From an uncultured Clostridia bacterium (GTDB taxonomy: Bacteria; Bacillota; Clostridia; Christensenellales; Borkfalkiaceae): a stretch of 64,000 nt of DNA. A model generated the notes under the pieces. That model saw only the letters and a list, made by a program, of their open reading frames with translations, did not search any database and was not told the origin of the DNA. Shown here in pieces: positions 47,388-56,018 of this stretch; positions within the stretch are counted from its first letter, which is position 1; each line of letters opens with the position of its first letter. The stretch is from assembly GCA_947628675.1 (NCBI GenBank), contig CANRAR010000001.1:124001-188000 (forward strand), in the 5' to 3' direction. The position numbers and the translations under genes are program-made.

Positions 47388-48581
47388 ATGAAAATTCTGG
47401 TCATCAACGCGGGCAGTTCCTCGCTCAAATATCAACTCATCGACATGGAGACGGAGGAAGTTCTCGCCAAGGGAGGGTGCGAGCGCATCGGCATCGACGG
47501 CGGCAAACTCACCCACAAGGCGCACGGACAGACCTTCGTCATCGAGCAAAACCTTCCCGATCACACCGTCGCCATCTCCCTCGTCCTCAAAGAACTCGTG
47601 GACGGGAAGGCGGGCGTCATCTCCTCGATGGACGAGATCGACGCCGTGGGGCACCGCGTGGTCGCCTCGGGCGAGGCATTTACCAAGACGACGCTCGTCA
47701 CCGACGAAGTGATGGAGACGATGGAGGAGATCAAGGAACTTGCGCCCCTCCACAATCCCGCCGCCATTTTGGGCGTCAACGCCTGCCGCGCCGTGATGCC
47801 GGGCAAGAAGATGGCGCTCGTGTTTGACACCTCCTTCCATGCGACGATGCCCGACTATGCGCACCTCTACGCCATCGACTACGACGACTACAAGACGTAC
47901 AAGGTGAGAAAGTACGGCGCGCACGGCACTTCGCACAAATACGTTTCGCAGGCGGCGGCGGAGTATCTCGGCAAGAAGCCCGAGGAGCTGAAGATCGTCA
48001 CTTGCCATTTGGGCAACGGCTCCTCCATCTCGGCGGTGGACGGCGGCAAGTGCATCGATACCTCGATGGGCTTCACGCCCCTCGCGGGCGTTCCCATGGG
48101 GACGCGCAGCGGCGACATCGATTACGCCGCCGTGGAATTTCTATGCCGCAAGAAGGGCATGACGATGGCGGAGGGGCTCAACTATCTCAACAAGAAGTGC
48201 GGGATGCTCGGCGTTTCGGGCGTCTCTTCCGACTTCCGCGATCTCACCGCAGCGGCGGACGCGGGCAACTACCGCGCCAAACTCGCGCTCGAGATGTTCG
48301 CCTATTCGTGCAAGAAGTACGTGGGCGCCTACATGGCGGCTCTCGGCGGGCTGGACGTCATCGTGTTTACGGCGGGCGTCGGCGAGAACACGCCCTCGGT
48401 GCGCGCGGACATCTGCCACGGGCTCGAGGCATTCGGCGTGAAGATGGACGACAAGAAGAATGAGTACGAGAACGACGGCGCCATCCACGACCTCTCGGCG
48501 AGGGGTTCCAAGGTGAAGATCCTCGTCATTCCCACCAACGAAGAGCTCGTCATCGCGCGCGAGACGGCCGCCCTCCTCTGA
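47388..48581 (+). CDS. ackA: Acetate kinase
   Basis: MKILVINAGSSSLKYQLIDM...HGTSHKYVSQAAAEYLG...CHLGNGSSISAV. Confidence 0.97.
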   Translation: MKILVINAGSSSLKYQLIDMETEEVLAKGGCERIGIDGGKLTHKAHGQTFVIEQNLPDHTVAISLVLKELVDGKAGVISSMDEIDAVGHRVVASGEAFTKTTLVTDEVMETMEEIKELAPLHNPAAILGVNACRAVMPGKKMALVFDTSFHATMPDYAHLYAIDYDDYKTYKVRKYGAHGTSHKYVSQAAAEYLGKKPEELKIVTCHLGNGSSISAVDGGKCIDTSMGFTPLAGVPMGTRSGDIDYAAVEFLCRKKGMTMAEGLNYLNKKCGMLGVSGVSSDFRDLTAAADAGNYRAKLALEMFAYSCKKYVGAYMAALGGLDVIVFTAGVGENTPSVRADICHGLEAFGVKMDDKKNEYENDGAIHDLSARGSKVKILVIPTNEELVIARETAALL

Positions 48582-48618
48582 TTTTTCGCAAAATCCGTAA
48601 AACCGACGCGAAAAACGA

Positions 48619-48647
48619 TTGACAGGAAGGCGTAAATCAAATATAAT
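48619..48647 (+). promoter_or_regulatory. Consensus promoter 10 bp before the DUF177 start codon
   Basis: TTGACA-17-TATAAT; predicted TSS ~48654, ATG 48658. Confidence 0.8.
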
Positions 48648-48657
48648 TAACAAGTCC

Positions 48658-49056
48658 ATGATTCCCCAAATAGACGTGCGGAACTGTGTCGCGCGGAAAA
48701 GTTATGCGGGCGAACTCGAATTTTCCTTCGCCGCGGAGGACGAACTATTGGATATTCCGTTCGTCTCCTTTGCTTCTCCCGTCACGGCGCACCTCCGCTA
48801 CGAGATCTTCGAGGACGATGCGGTGGAAGTGAAGGGCACGGTCTCGTTCACCCTGCGGGGCGAATGTTCGAGGTGCCTTACGGAGACGGAGGAGACCTTC
48901 TCCCACGAGGCGGAAGCCCTGTTTCTTCCCGCCGAGCCCCTCGGAGAGGAGTACGGCTATTCGGGCGGTGTGGTGGACTTAAAGGAGTTCTTGCGGGATA
49001 CGGTGGCGTTCGCGCTCCCCGCGCGGCTCCTGTGCGAAACCTGCAAAGAGGAATAA
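48658..49056 (+). CDS. YceD/DUF177 family protein
   Basis: GECSRCLTETEETFSHEAEALF...LCETCKEE; immediately upstream of rpmF. Confidence 0.85.
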   Translation: MIPQIDVRNCVARKSYAGELEFSFAAEDELLDIPFVSFASPVTAHLRYEIFEDDAVEVKGTVSFTLRGECSRCLTETEETFSHEAEALFLPAEPLGEEYGYSGGVVDLKEFLRDTVAFALPARLLCETCKEE

Positions 49057-49080
49057 TGACACAAAGTGAGGTAAAGAAAG

Positions 49081-49269
49081 ATGGCGGTTCCCAAGAGTAA
49101 ACAATCGAAGAGCAGAACAAACAAGCGCTTCGCCAACTACAAGGCGACGGCGGCGACCCTTGTGGAGTGCCCGCACTGCCACGAGTTGAAGGTCGCGCAT
49201 CAGGTCTGCAAGAACTGCGGCTACTACGACGGCAAGGAAGTCGTCGCACAAAAAGAAGAGAAGAAATAA
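49081..49269 (+). CDS. rpmF: Ribosomal protein L32
   Basis: MAVPKSKQSKSRTNKRFANYKATAATLVECPHCHELKVAHQVCKNCGYYDGKEVV. Confidence 0.96.
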   Translation: MAVPKSKQSKSRTNKRFANYKATAATLVECPHCHELKVAHQVCKNCGYYDGKEVVAQKEEKK

Positions 49270-49272
49270 GTA

Positions 49273-49302
49273 CAAAAGCGGACAATGCGTCCGCTTTTTG
49301 TT
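49273..49302 (+). terminator. Intrinsic terminator after rpmF
   Basis: aaaagcggacaatgcgtccgcttttt. Confidence 0.8.
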
Positions 49303-49317
49303 CACGGGGAGTAGAGT

Positions 49318-49959
49318 ATGAACAAGACGGCGTTTTTCAATCTTTCGTACGGGGTGTACCTCTGCACGACGTGGGACGAAGGCAAGCCCGTGGGTTGCGT
49401 CGCCAACAGCGCGATGCAGGTGACTTCGGAGCCCGCCACCATTGCGGTGAGCCTCAACCGCGTCAACCACACGCACAAGTGCGTGGAGGAGACGGGGTAC
49501 TTCACCGTGTGCGTCCTCGGCGAGAAGTGCGACCCGCAGCTTATCGGAACGTTTGGGTTCCGCTCCTCGCGCGACGTCGATAAATTCGAAAAGACGCCCT
49601 ACGCCGTACGCGGCAAGATGCCCGTGCCCGACGGGTGCCTCTGCTACTTCGCCTGCAAGGTGGTGAGCAAGATGGAGACCTCCACGCACACCGTGTTCCT
49701 CGGCGAAGTGTACGACGCCGAAGTTCTGCACGGCGGCAAGCCCATGACGTACGCCTACTATCATCAGGTGTTGAAGGGCAAGACGAGCGTCAACGCGCCC
49801 ACCTATGTCGAGCAGGAGAAAAAAGAGGGCGGGAAGCGGTACGTCTGCAAAGTGTGCGGCTATGAGTACGACGGGGATATTCCCTTTGAGGATCTGCCCG
49901 AGGACTGGACGTGCCCCCTGTGCGGCGTCGGCAAGGAGATGTTCGAGGCGGTGGAATAG
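49318..49959 (+). CDS. Flavin reductase-rubredoxin fusion protein
   Basis: N-terminal flavin reductase-like domain; C-terminal rubredoxin [36 protein letters not shown]. Confidence 0.92.
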   Translation: MNKTAFFNLSYGVYLCTTWDEGKPVGCVANSAMQVTSEPATIAVSLNRVNHTHKCVEETGYFTVCVLGEKCDPQLIGTFGFRSSRDVDKFEKTPYAVRGKMPVPDGCLCYFACKVVSKMETSTHTVFLGEVYDAEVLHGGKPMTYAYYHQVLKGKTSVNAPTYVEQEKKEGGKRYVCKVCGYEYDGDIPFEDLPEDWTCPLCGVGKEMFEAVE

Positions 49960-50048
49960 GGAGGGGATTAATGTTGCCCCTCATTCGGAAAAGGCTCCTC
50001 ATATCATACGGTCGCCTTTTCCGAAAACCACAAGGAAGGTCCCCTGTG

Positions 50049-50083
50049 TCCCCCTCCCCGCGGCGAAACCGCGGGGAGGGGGA
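50049..50083. repeat. CCCCCTCCCC-type hairpin element, copy 3
   Basis: tccccctccccgcgg-cgaaa-ccgcggggaggggga. Confidence 0.75.
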
Positions 50084-50201
50084 TATTTTTGGCATTTTCG
50101 CGCGTGTTGCAGGGCACAAACGGGGAGGGGGATATTTTTAAGGTGCACGTGAGTGTGAGGGAGAAAAAACGGCGGGAGCCGTATTTTTTTGCGGGAAATT
50201 G

Positions 50202-50259
50202 TTGACAATTACCCTGCGGGGGTATATAATAAAAAAGAAGATACCCATTAGGGGTATTT
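50202..50259 (+). promoter_or_regulatory. Promoter with two CsoR-type operator boxes
   Basis: TTGACA-17-TATAAT (50202-50230); attACCCTGCGGGGGTatat within the spacer and gATACCCATTAGGGGTATtt at 50240-50257. Confidence 0.8.
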
Positions 50260-50310
50260 GGAGAAACGGTACGGAAAGAGAAGAAAGAGAAGAAAGGAAG
50301 GGAAGGAAAG

Positions 50311-50542
50311 GAAACTGCTTTTATGAAGAGGAAAGACGTACGGTGCGCTGTTCGTAAGGCGAGAGAAAGAAACTGCTTTTATGAAGAGGAAAGACGTACG
50401 GTGCGCTGTTCGTAAGGCGAGAGAAAGAAACTGCTTTTATGAAGAGGAAAGACGTACGGTGCGCTGTTCGTAAGGCGAGAGAAAGAAACAGTTGTTATGA
50501 AGAGGAAAGACGTACGGTGCGCTGTTCGTAAGGCGAGAAAAA
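50311..50542 (+). repeat. 58-bp tandem repeat, four copies
   Basis: gaaactgcttttatgaagaggaaagacgtacggtgcgctgttcgtaaggcgagagaaa starting at 50311, 50369, 50427; divergent fourth at 50485. Confidence 0.95.
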
Positions 50543-50572
50543 ATAAATTGTAGTTCAAAAGGAGAGAAAGAG

Positions 50573-50938
50573 ATGGATCATAGTTCGGTAGAAGAAAAAA
50601 GCGCGGTTTGCTGCTGTGAAGGGGACAAGGCAGAAGTGGAAAGCGGGAATTGCTGCTGCGGGGAGCGCAAGACGGTGCGCTCTTCCGAGGAAAAGAAGGA
50701 ATTGACGATCCGCATCAACCGCATCGCGGGGCAACTCGGCGGCGTGAAGCGCATGGTGGAGGAGGACAAGTACTGCGAGGATGTTCTGGTGCAACTTGCC
50801 GCCGTCGATAAGGCGGTGAGGAGCCTCACGGCGCTCATCTTGACGCGGCATATGCACCGCTGCATCGTGCGCGACGTGCAGAGCGGCGACGTGGATGCGC
50901 TCGACGGCGTCGCCGAACTCTTTAAGCGGTTTATCTGA
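50573..50938 (+). CDS. csoR: CsoR-family copper-sensing repressor with Cys-rich N-terminal extension
   Basis: RINRIAGQLGGVKRMVEEDKYCEDVLVQLAAVDKAVRSLTALILTRHMHRCI (C-H-C ligand set); N-terminus contains two CCC motifs. Confidence 0.9.
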   Translation: MDHSSVEEKSAVCCCEGDKAEVESGNCCCGERKTVRSSEEKKELTIRINRIAGQLGGVKRMVEEDKYCEDVLVQLAAVDKAVRSLTALILTRHMHRCIVRDVQSGDVDALDGVAELFKRFI

Positions 50939-50939
50939 G

Positions 50940-53366
50940 ATGAAAAAGAAATTTTCCGTGACGGGAATGACGTGCGCGGCGTGTGCTTCGGGCATTGAGC
51001 GCACCGTGAAAAAACTCGCGGGGGTCTCCTCGTGCGCCGTGTCGCTCATGGGCGAGTGCATGGAGGCGGAGTTCGATGAGAACCTATGCCCCGAGGCGCG
51101 CATCCGCGAGGCGGTCGTCTCCCTCGGCTACGGCATCGGCGACTACGGCGCGGCTTCTCCCCAAAAGAGGGAGAGGCTGACGCTCTTTGTGCGGTTTTGG
51201 GTGTCGCTCGCCCTCCTCGTGCCCGAGATGTACCTTGCGATGGGGCACATGATCTCGGATCGCATCGTGCCGCACGGGTGGCTCAATTACGGCTTTCAAA
51301 TCGCGCTGACGCTCGTAATTCTCGCCGTCAACTACAAATTTTTCGTGAGCGGGGTGCGCGCCGCCCTCAAACTCGTGCCCAATATGGATACGCTCGTGAC
51401 GCTCGGCGCCGCCGTCTCCTTTGTGTACAGCGTCGTCGCGGTGAGCCTCGATGCCTCGACGCATTCGGTGTTCTTCGAGTCGGCGGCGATGATCGTGACG
51501 CTCGTGACGCTCGGGAAGTTCCTCGAGGACAAGAGCAAGAAGCGGACGGGGCGGGAGATCGAGGCGCTCCGCTCCCTCGCGCCCGACACCGTGACGGTGG
51601 AACGGGACGGAGAGCGCCAAACGCTGTCACTTTCCGAGGTGAAGGAGGGGGACACCGTCGTCGTGCGGCAGGGCGAGAGCATCGCCGTGGACGGGACGGT
51701 GATCGAGGGACACGCGTTCGTCGATCAGGCGGCGGTGACGGGCGAGAGCCTGCCCGTGGAACTCGGCGCGGGCGGGAACGCCGTGAGCGCGAGCATCGTG
51801 ACGGGCGGATATTTGAAGATCCGCGCCGAAAAGGTGGGCGAGGATACCATGCTCTCGGGCATCATCCGCATGGTGCAGAGCGCGGGCGCTTCCAAGGCGC
51901 CCATCCAAAAACTTGCGGACAAAGTGGCGGCGGTGTTCGTGCCCATGGTGCTTTCGCTTGCGCTCATCACCTTCATCATCTGGATCTCGGTGACGGGCGA
52001 CGTGTACAGGGCGTTCAACTTCGGCGTGAGCGTCATCGTCATCTCCTGCCCCTGCGCGCTCGGTCTTGCGACGCCCGTTGCGATGATGGCGGCGACGGGC
52101 AGGGGTGCGGCGATGGGGGTGCTCTTCAAGAATGCCGAGGCGTTGCAGCGGTGCGCTTCCCTCTCCGACGTTCTGCTCGACAAGACGGCGACGCTCACCG
52201 AGGGCAAGCCGCGGGTGGTGGAGTTTGAGAGTTTCATTCCCGAAAATGAGGCAATGGGGGTGGCTTTTGCGCTCGAGAGCAAGTTAAATCACCCGCTGGC
52301 GCAGTGCGTGTGTGCGTTCTGCGGCGGGGGCGGTGAGGCGGAGGACGTCGTCTACGAGGAGGGGCGCGGTGCGCGCGGCTCCGTGGACGGGCAGGAGTAC
52401 GTTCTCGGCAACGACAGGATGATGCGGGAGCGGGGCATCCCCTTCGACGAAGCGGCGTTTGCGCGGCGCTCTGCGGAGGGCGAGACGGTGCTGTTTCTCG
52501 CAAAAACTCACAGCGTTTTGGCAATTTTCGCCCTTGCGGACACCATGAAGGAGGGCAGCCGCGCCGCCGTGGACGACCTGCGGGCGCTCGGCGCGACCCC
52601 CTATATGCTGACGGGCGACAACGAGGCGTGTGCGAGGCACATCGCATCGGAGGCGGGCATCGCGGCGGAGAACGTGTACGCGGGGGTGCTTCCCTCGGAT
52701 AAATTGGAGATCGTGCGGGCGCGCATGGCGGCGGAAGCGGGCGCGGGCGCGCGGTGCGTCGCCATGGTGGGGGACGGCATCAACGACGCCCCCGCCCTGA
52801 AGGAGGCCGACGTGGGCATTGCGATGGGAAACGGCACCGACATCGCCATCGAGAGCGCCGACGTGGTGCTCGTGCGGGGCGATCTCAGGGCGGCCGCGCA
52901 TACGGTGCGCCTCGCCAAAAGGACGATGCGCATCATCAAACAGAACCTGTTTTGGGCGTTCTTCTACAACTGCATCGGCATTCCGCTCGCGGCGGGGGCG
53001 CTTTCGACGCTCGGCGTCGTGCTCAATCCCATGATCGCGGCGGCGGCGATGAGCCTTTCGTCCCTCTTCGTGGTGGGGAATGCCCTGCGGCTGACGCGCT
53101 TCATGAAAACAAGACAAAAAAATATTATTTCGGAGGATAATACAATGCAAAAAACTTTGACTGTGGAAGGAATGATGTGCGAGCACTGCGTAAAGCACGT
53201 GACGGATGCGCTTGCCGCCGTGCCCGGCGTCGTGAAGGCTGAGGTGAAACTCGGCAAGAAGGGCAAGCCCGGCACTGCCGTTGTGACGCTTGCGGAAGAG
53301 GTTGCGGGCGAGGCGCTCACCCATGCCGTGGAGGAGGCGGGGTATACCGCCAAGGAGATCGCGTAA
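50940..53366 (+). CDS. copA: Copper-translocating P1B-type ATPase with N-terminal HMA and C-terminal fused CopZ-like HMA domain
   Basis: GMTCAACAS, CPC (ISCPCALGLATPV), DKTATLTEG, MVGDGINDAPAL; C-terminal MQKTLTVEGMMCEHCVKHVTDAL. Confidence 0.94.
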   Translation: MKKKFSVTGMTCAACASGIERTVKKLAGVSSCAVSLMGECMEAEFDENLCPEARIREAVVSLGYGIGDYGAASPQKRERLTLFVRFWVSLALLVPEMYLAMGHMISDRIVPHGWLNYGFQIALTLVILAVNYKFFVSGVRAALKLVPNMDTLVTLGAAVSFVYSVVAVSLDASTHSVFFESAAMIVTLVTLGKFLEDKSKKRTGREIEALRSLAPDTVTVERDGERQTLSLSEVKEGDTVVVRQGESIAVDGTVIEGHAFVDQAAVTGESLPVELGAGGNAVSASIVTGGYLKIRAEKVGEDTMLSGIIRMVQSAGASKAPIQKLADKVAAVFVPMVLSLALITFIIWISVTGDVYRAFNFGVSVIVISCPCALGLATPVAMMAATGRGAAMGVLFKNAEALQRCASLSDVLLDKTATLTEGKPRVVEFESFIPENEAMGVAFALESKLNHPLAQCVCAFCGGGGEAEDVVYEEGRGARGSVDGQEYVLGNDRMMRERGIPFDEAAFARRSAEGETVLFLAKTHSVLAIFALADTMKEGSRAAVDDLRALGATPYMLTGDNEACARHIASEAGIAAENVYAGVLPSDKLEIVRARMAAEAGAGARCVAMVGDGINDAPALKEADVGIAMGNGTDIAIESADVVLVRGDLRAAAHTVRLAKRTMRIIKQNLFWAFFYNCIGIPLAAGALSTLGVVLNPMIAAAAMSLSSLFVVGNALRLTRFMKTRQKNIISEDNTMQKTLTVEGMMCEHCVKHVTDALAAVPGVVKAEVKLGKKGKPGTAVVTLAEEVAGEALTHAVEEAGYTAKEIA

Positions 53367-53515
53367 AGGGGCGACTTCCATAGGCGCGGAGTGGCGAGAA
53401 GAAGGCGAGGCGGAAAACTCGCAGCGTTTTCGCGTTTTTGCGGCAAAATTCGGCAAAGGAAGCGCGTATGCGCATGAAAGCATATGCTATTCTGTCATAA
53501 AAAAGAGGTGCTTTT

Positions 53516-53854
53516 ATGGCGGAAACTTTGCTACTCGACAGGCGGACGCAGGGGCTCATTGAGGACTACGTGCCCGAAGGGGAACTGCTGGGCTCCCTCG
53601 TGCGATTTTTTTCCATCTTCTCCGACGAGACGCGGCTGAAAATTTTGTCCGCGCTCGCCATCTCGGAGATGTGCGTGACGGATATTTCGCGTGTCCTCAT
53701 GCTGAACCAGACGACGGTCTCCCACCAACTGCGGTTTTTGAAGGACGCGGGGCTCGTGCGGTGCGAACGGCACGGGAAGATCATCTTTTACTTCTTGCAG
53801 AACGACGTGGTGAACGACGTGCTGTTGAAGGGCGTGGAATTTTTGGGATATTGA
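53516..53854 (+). CDS. ArsR/SmtB-family transcriptional regulator
   Basis: FSDETRLKILSALAISEMCVTDISRVLMLNQTTVSHQLRFLKDAGLVRCERHGKIIFYFL. Confidence 0.9.
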   Translation: MAETLLLDRRTQGLIEDYVPEGELLGSLVRFFSIFSDETRLKILSALAISEMCVTDISRVLMLNQTTVSHQLRFLKDAGLVRCERHGKIIFYFLQNDVVNDVLLKGVEFLGY

Positions 53855-53875
53855 CTAGGGAAAAACAGGATAGGA

Positions 53876-53906
53876 CGCGCCGCGGCTCTTGAAAGCCGCG
53901 GCGCGC
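53876..53906 (+). terminator. Hairpin after arsR-like gene
   Basis: gcgccgcggct-cttgaa-agccgcggcgc. Confidence 0.55.
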
Positions 53907-53939
53907 TGTTGCATGGGAGATAAGGGAAGATACACTCGG

Positions 53940-53975
53940 CGAGCCGCCCGTCCGCTTCCGCGGACGGGCGGCTCG
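53940..53975. repeat. GCCGCCCGTCCGC-type hairpin element, copy 3
   Basis: cgagccgcccgtccgc-ttcc-gcggacgggcggctcg. Confidence 0.8.
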
Positions 53976-54066
53976 CCTCGGTATGAGGATGGGGGAGGCG
54001 GTATGAGGACGGGCGGGGCGGTATGAGAGCGGCGCGGAAAGTCGGCGGGGAATTTGCGCGAAAGTG

Positions 54067-54095
54067 TTGAAAAACCGCGCAAAGTCGTGTATAAT
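54067..54095 (+). promoter_or_regulatory. Promoter upstream of uvrC
   Basis: TTGAAA-17-TATAAT; predicted TSS coincides with ATG 54102. Confidence 0.75.
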
Positions 54096-54101
54096 GGTAT
54101 T

Positions 54102-54167
54102 ATGGAAAAAGTACACCCGCGCGGAGAATGGATCTCGGCGAACGGCGGGGAATTACCATATCCATGA
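54102..54167 (+). CDS. Candidate leaderless 21-aa upstream ORF
   Basis: MEKVHPRGEWISANGGELPYP; ATG at the predicted TSS; stop overlaps next ATG (atga). Confidence 0.35.
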   Translation: MEKVHPRGEWISANGGELPYP

Positions 54168-54206
54168 GGGTGCGGCGCGAAAATCTTTCGGCGGCACGGA
54201 GTTGGC

Positions 54207-56018
54207 ATGAGTGAAGATGTACTGCGCGAAAAGTTAAAACTTCTTCCCGATTCGCCCGGCGTGTATATCATGCTGGATAGGGACGGCGTCGTCATCTACG
54301 TCGGCAAGGCGCGCGTCCTCAAAAACCGTGTGCGGCAGTACTTCCACGCCTCCGAAAAGCCCGTAAAAGTGCAGGCCATGGTGGAGCAGATCGCCGACTT
54401 TGCCTACGTCGTCACCCCGTCCGAGGTGGATGCGCTCTCCCTCGAGAATACCTACATCAAGAAGTACAAGCCCAAGTACAACATCCTCCTCAAGGACGAC
54501 AAGACCTATCCCTATATCAAGTTGCACACCAAGGAGGAGTTTCCGCGCATCTCCATTACCCGCCGCATTAAAAAAGACGGCAAGTATTTCGGGCCGTTTA
54601 TGCAGGGCATCAACTGTAAGGACATCGTGGACGTGTGCGCGAAGGTGTACAACATCCGCACGTGCAATGTTGCCATCACCGAGAAGGAGAAAAAGCCCTG
54701 CCTCAACTATCACCTGCACCGCTGCCTTGCGCCGTGCGCGCACCTCGTGACGAAGGAGGAATACGCCGCGCGCGTGGAGAAGGCCGTTGGGTTTCTCTCG
54801 GGGGACTACGAGGAGGCGGAGCGCATCCTGCGCGAGAAGATGCAGAAATTCGCCGAGGAGGAGCAGTTCGAACTCGCCCTCGACTACCGCAACAAGATCA
54901 ATATGCTCTCGGGGCTCAAACTTCGCCGCATTACGGCGATGCCCAAGGACGTGGACGCCGACATCTGGGCGTTTGCCTCCAACGGGCTGTATGCGTGTAT
55001 CAGTCTTTTGGTGACGCGCAAGGGCATCATGCAGGGCAGCCGCAACTTTCCCCTCGAGGAGGGGGCGGGCGAGGCGGCCGAGAGTTTTACGAGTTTCCTC
55101 ACCCAATACTATGCCGCCCACGAACTGCCGCATGAACTCGTGTTGGAGGGCGAGGCGGACGATGCGCTCTTCCGCGGCTACGCAAAAAGCGAGCGGGGCA
55201 AGAATGTGGAGATCGTGCGCCCCAAGGCGGGCGTGAAGCGCGAACTCGCCGACATGGCCGCGAAGAACGCGAAGGAGTACCTCGAAAAGGCGGTCTCCGC
55301 CATTGCGCACAAAAACGACATGACCCGCCTCGCGTGTGAACGGCTGCAAGCGCTTCTCGGCTTGAAGCGCTACCCCCGCCGCATGGAGTGCTACGATATT
55401 TCGGATATTTCGGGCGTGGACAAGGTGGGCAGCATGGTGGTGTTCACCGACGGCGAGGCGGATAAGTACGAGTACCGGCGGTTCCGCATCAAGACGGTGG
55501 AGGGGGCGAACGACTTTGCCTCCCTGCAAGAAGTTTTGCGGCGGCGGCTTGCAAAACTCGGCACCGACGAGGAGGAGCGCTTCGCCCGCCCAGACCTCGT
55601 CGTCATCGACGGCGGCAAGGGGCAACTCTCCGCGGTGAAACAGGTCTTTGACGACATGGGGGTGGAAAATATCGACCTCATCTCCCTCGCCAAGCAGGAG
55701 GAAGAGGTGTTCACCCTGCATTCGGACGAGCCCGTGCGCATCGATCGGCGCGACTACGCCCTGAAGACGTTGCAACGCATCCGCGACGAGGCACACCGCT
55801 TCGCCATCACATATTTCCGCAACCTGCACTCCAAGCGGTCGCTTTCCTCCGTGCTCGAGGAGATCGACGGCGTGGGCAAGCGCAAGCGGGCGGCGCTGAT
55901 GCAAAAGTTCGGCACTCTCTCCTCCATCATCGGCGCGAGCGAGAGGGAACTCGCCTCCGTGGAGGGCATCGGCCCCGAACTTGCGGGGCGCATCAAGCGC
56001 TATTTCGATACATTATGA
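54207..56018 (+). CDS. uvrC: Excinuclease ABC subunit C
   Basis: LPDSPGVYIMLDRDGVVIYVGKARVLKNRVRQYF...LVVIDGGKGQLSAV; C-terminal HhH. Confidence 0.96.
   Translation: MSEDVLREKLKLLPDSPGVYIMLDRDGVVIYVGKARVLKNRVRQYFHASEKPVKVQAMVEQIADFAYVVTPSEVDALSLENTYIKKYKPKYNILLKDDKTYPYIKLHTKEEFPRISITRRIKKDGKYFGPFMQGINCKDIVDVCAKVYNIRTCNVAITEKEKKPCLNYHLHRCLAPCAHLVTKEEYAARVEKAVGFLSGDYEEAERILREKMQKFAEEEQFELALDYRNKINMLSGLKLRRITAMPKDVDADIWAFASNGLYACISLLVTRKGIMQGSRNFPLEEGAGEAAESFTSFLTQYYAAHELPHELVLEGEADDALFRGYAKSERGKNVEIVRPKAGVKRELADMAAKNAKEYLEKAVSAIAHKNDMTRLACERLQALLGLKRYPRRMECYDISDISGVDKVGSMVVFTDGEADKYEYRRFRIKTVEGANDFASLQEVLRRRLAKLGTDEEERFARPDLVVIDGGKGQLSAVKQVFDDMGVENIDLISLAKQEEEVFTLHSDEPVRIDRRDYALKTLQRIRDEAHRFAITYFRNLHSKRSLSSVLEEIDGVGKRKRAALMQKFGTLSSIIGASERELASVEGIGPELAGRIKRYFDTL

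Noticed and set aside
50311-50542. CRISPR array
   Set aside because: Units are contiguous 58-bp tandem repeats with no variable spacers and no cas genes nearby.
53461-53515. ArsR operator palindrome (agcatatgct)
   Set aside because: Ten-base palindrome is too short and no second half-site matches a known ArsR/SmtB box convincingly.
54234-55904. 556-aa antisense ORF opposite uvrC
   Set aside because: Shadow of uvrC; no independent coding evidence.
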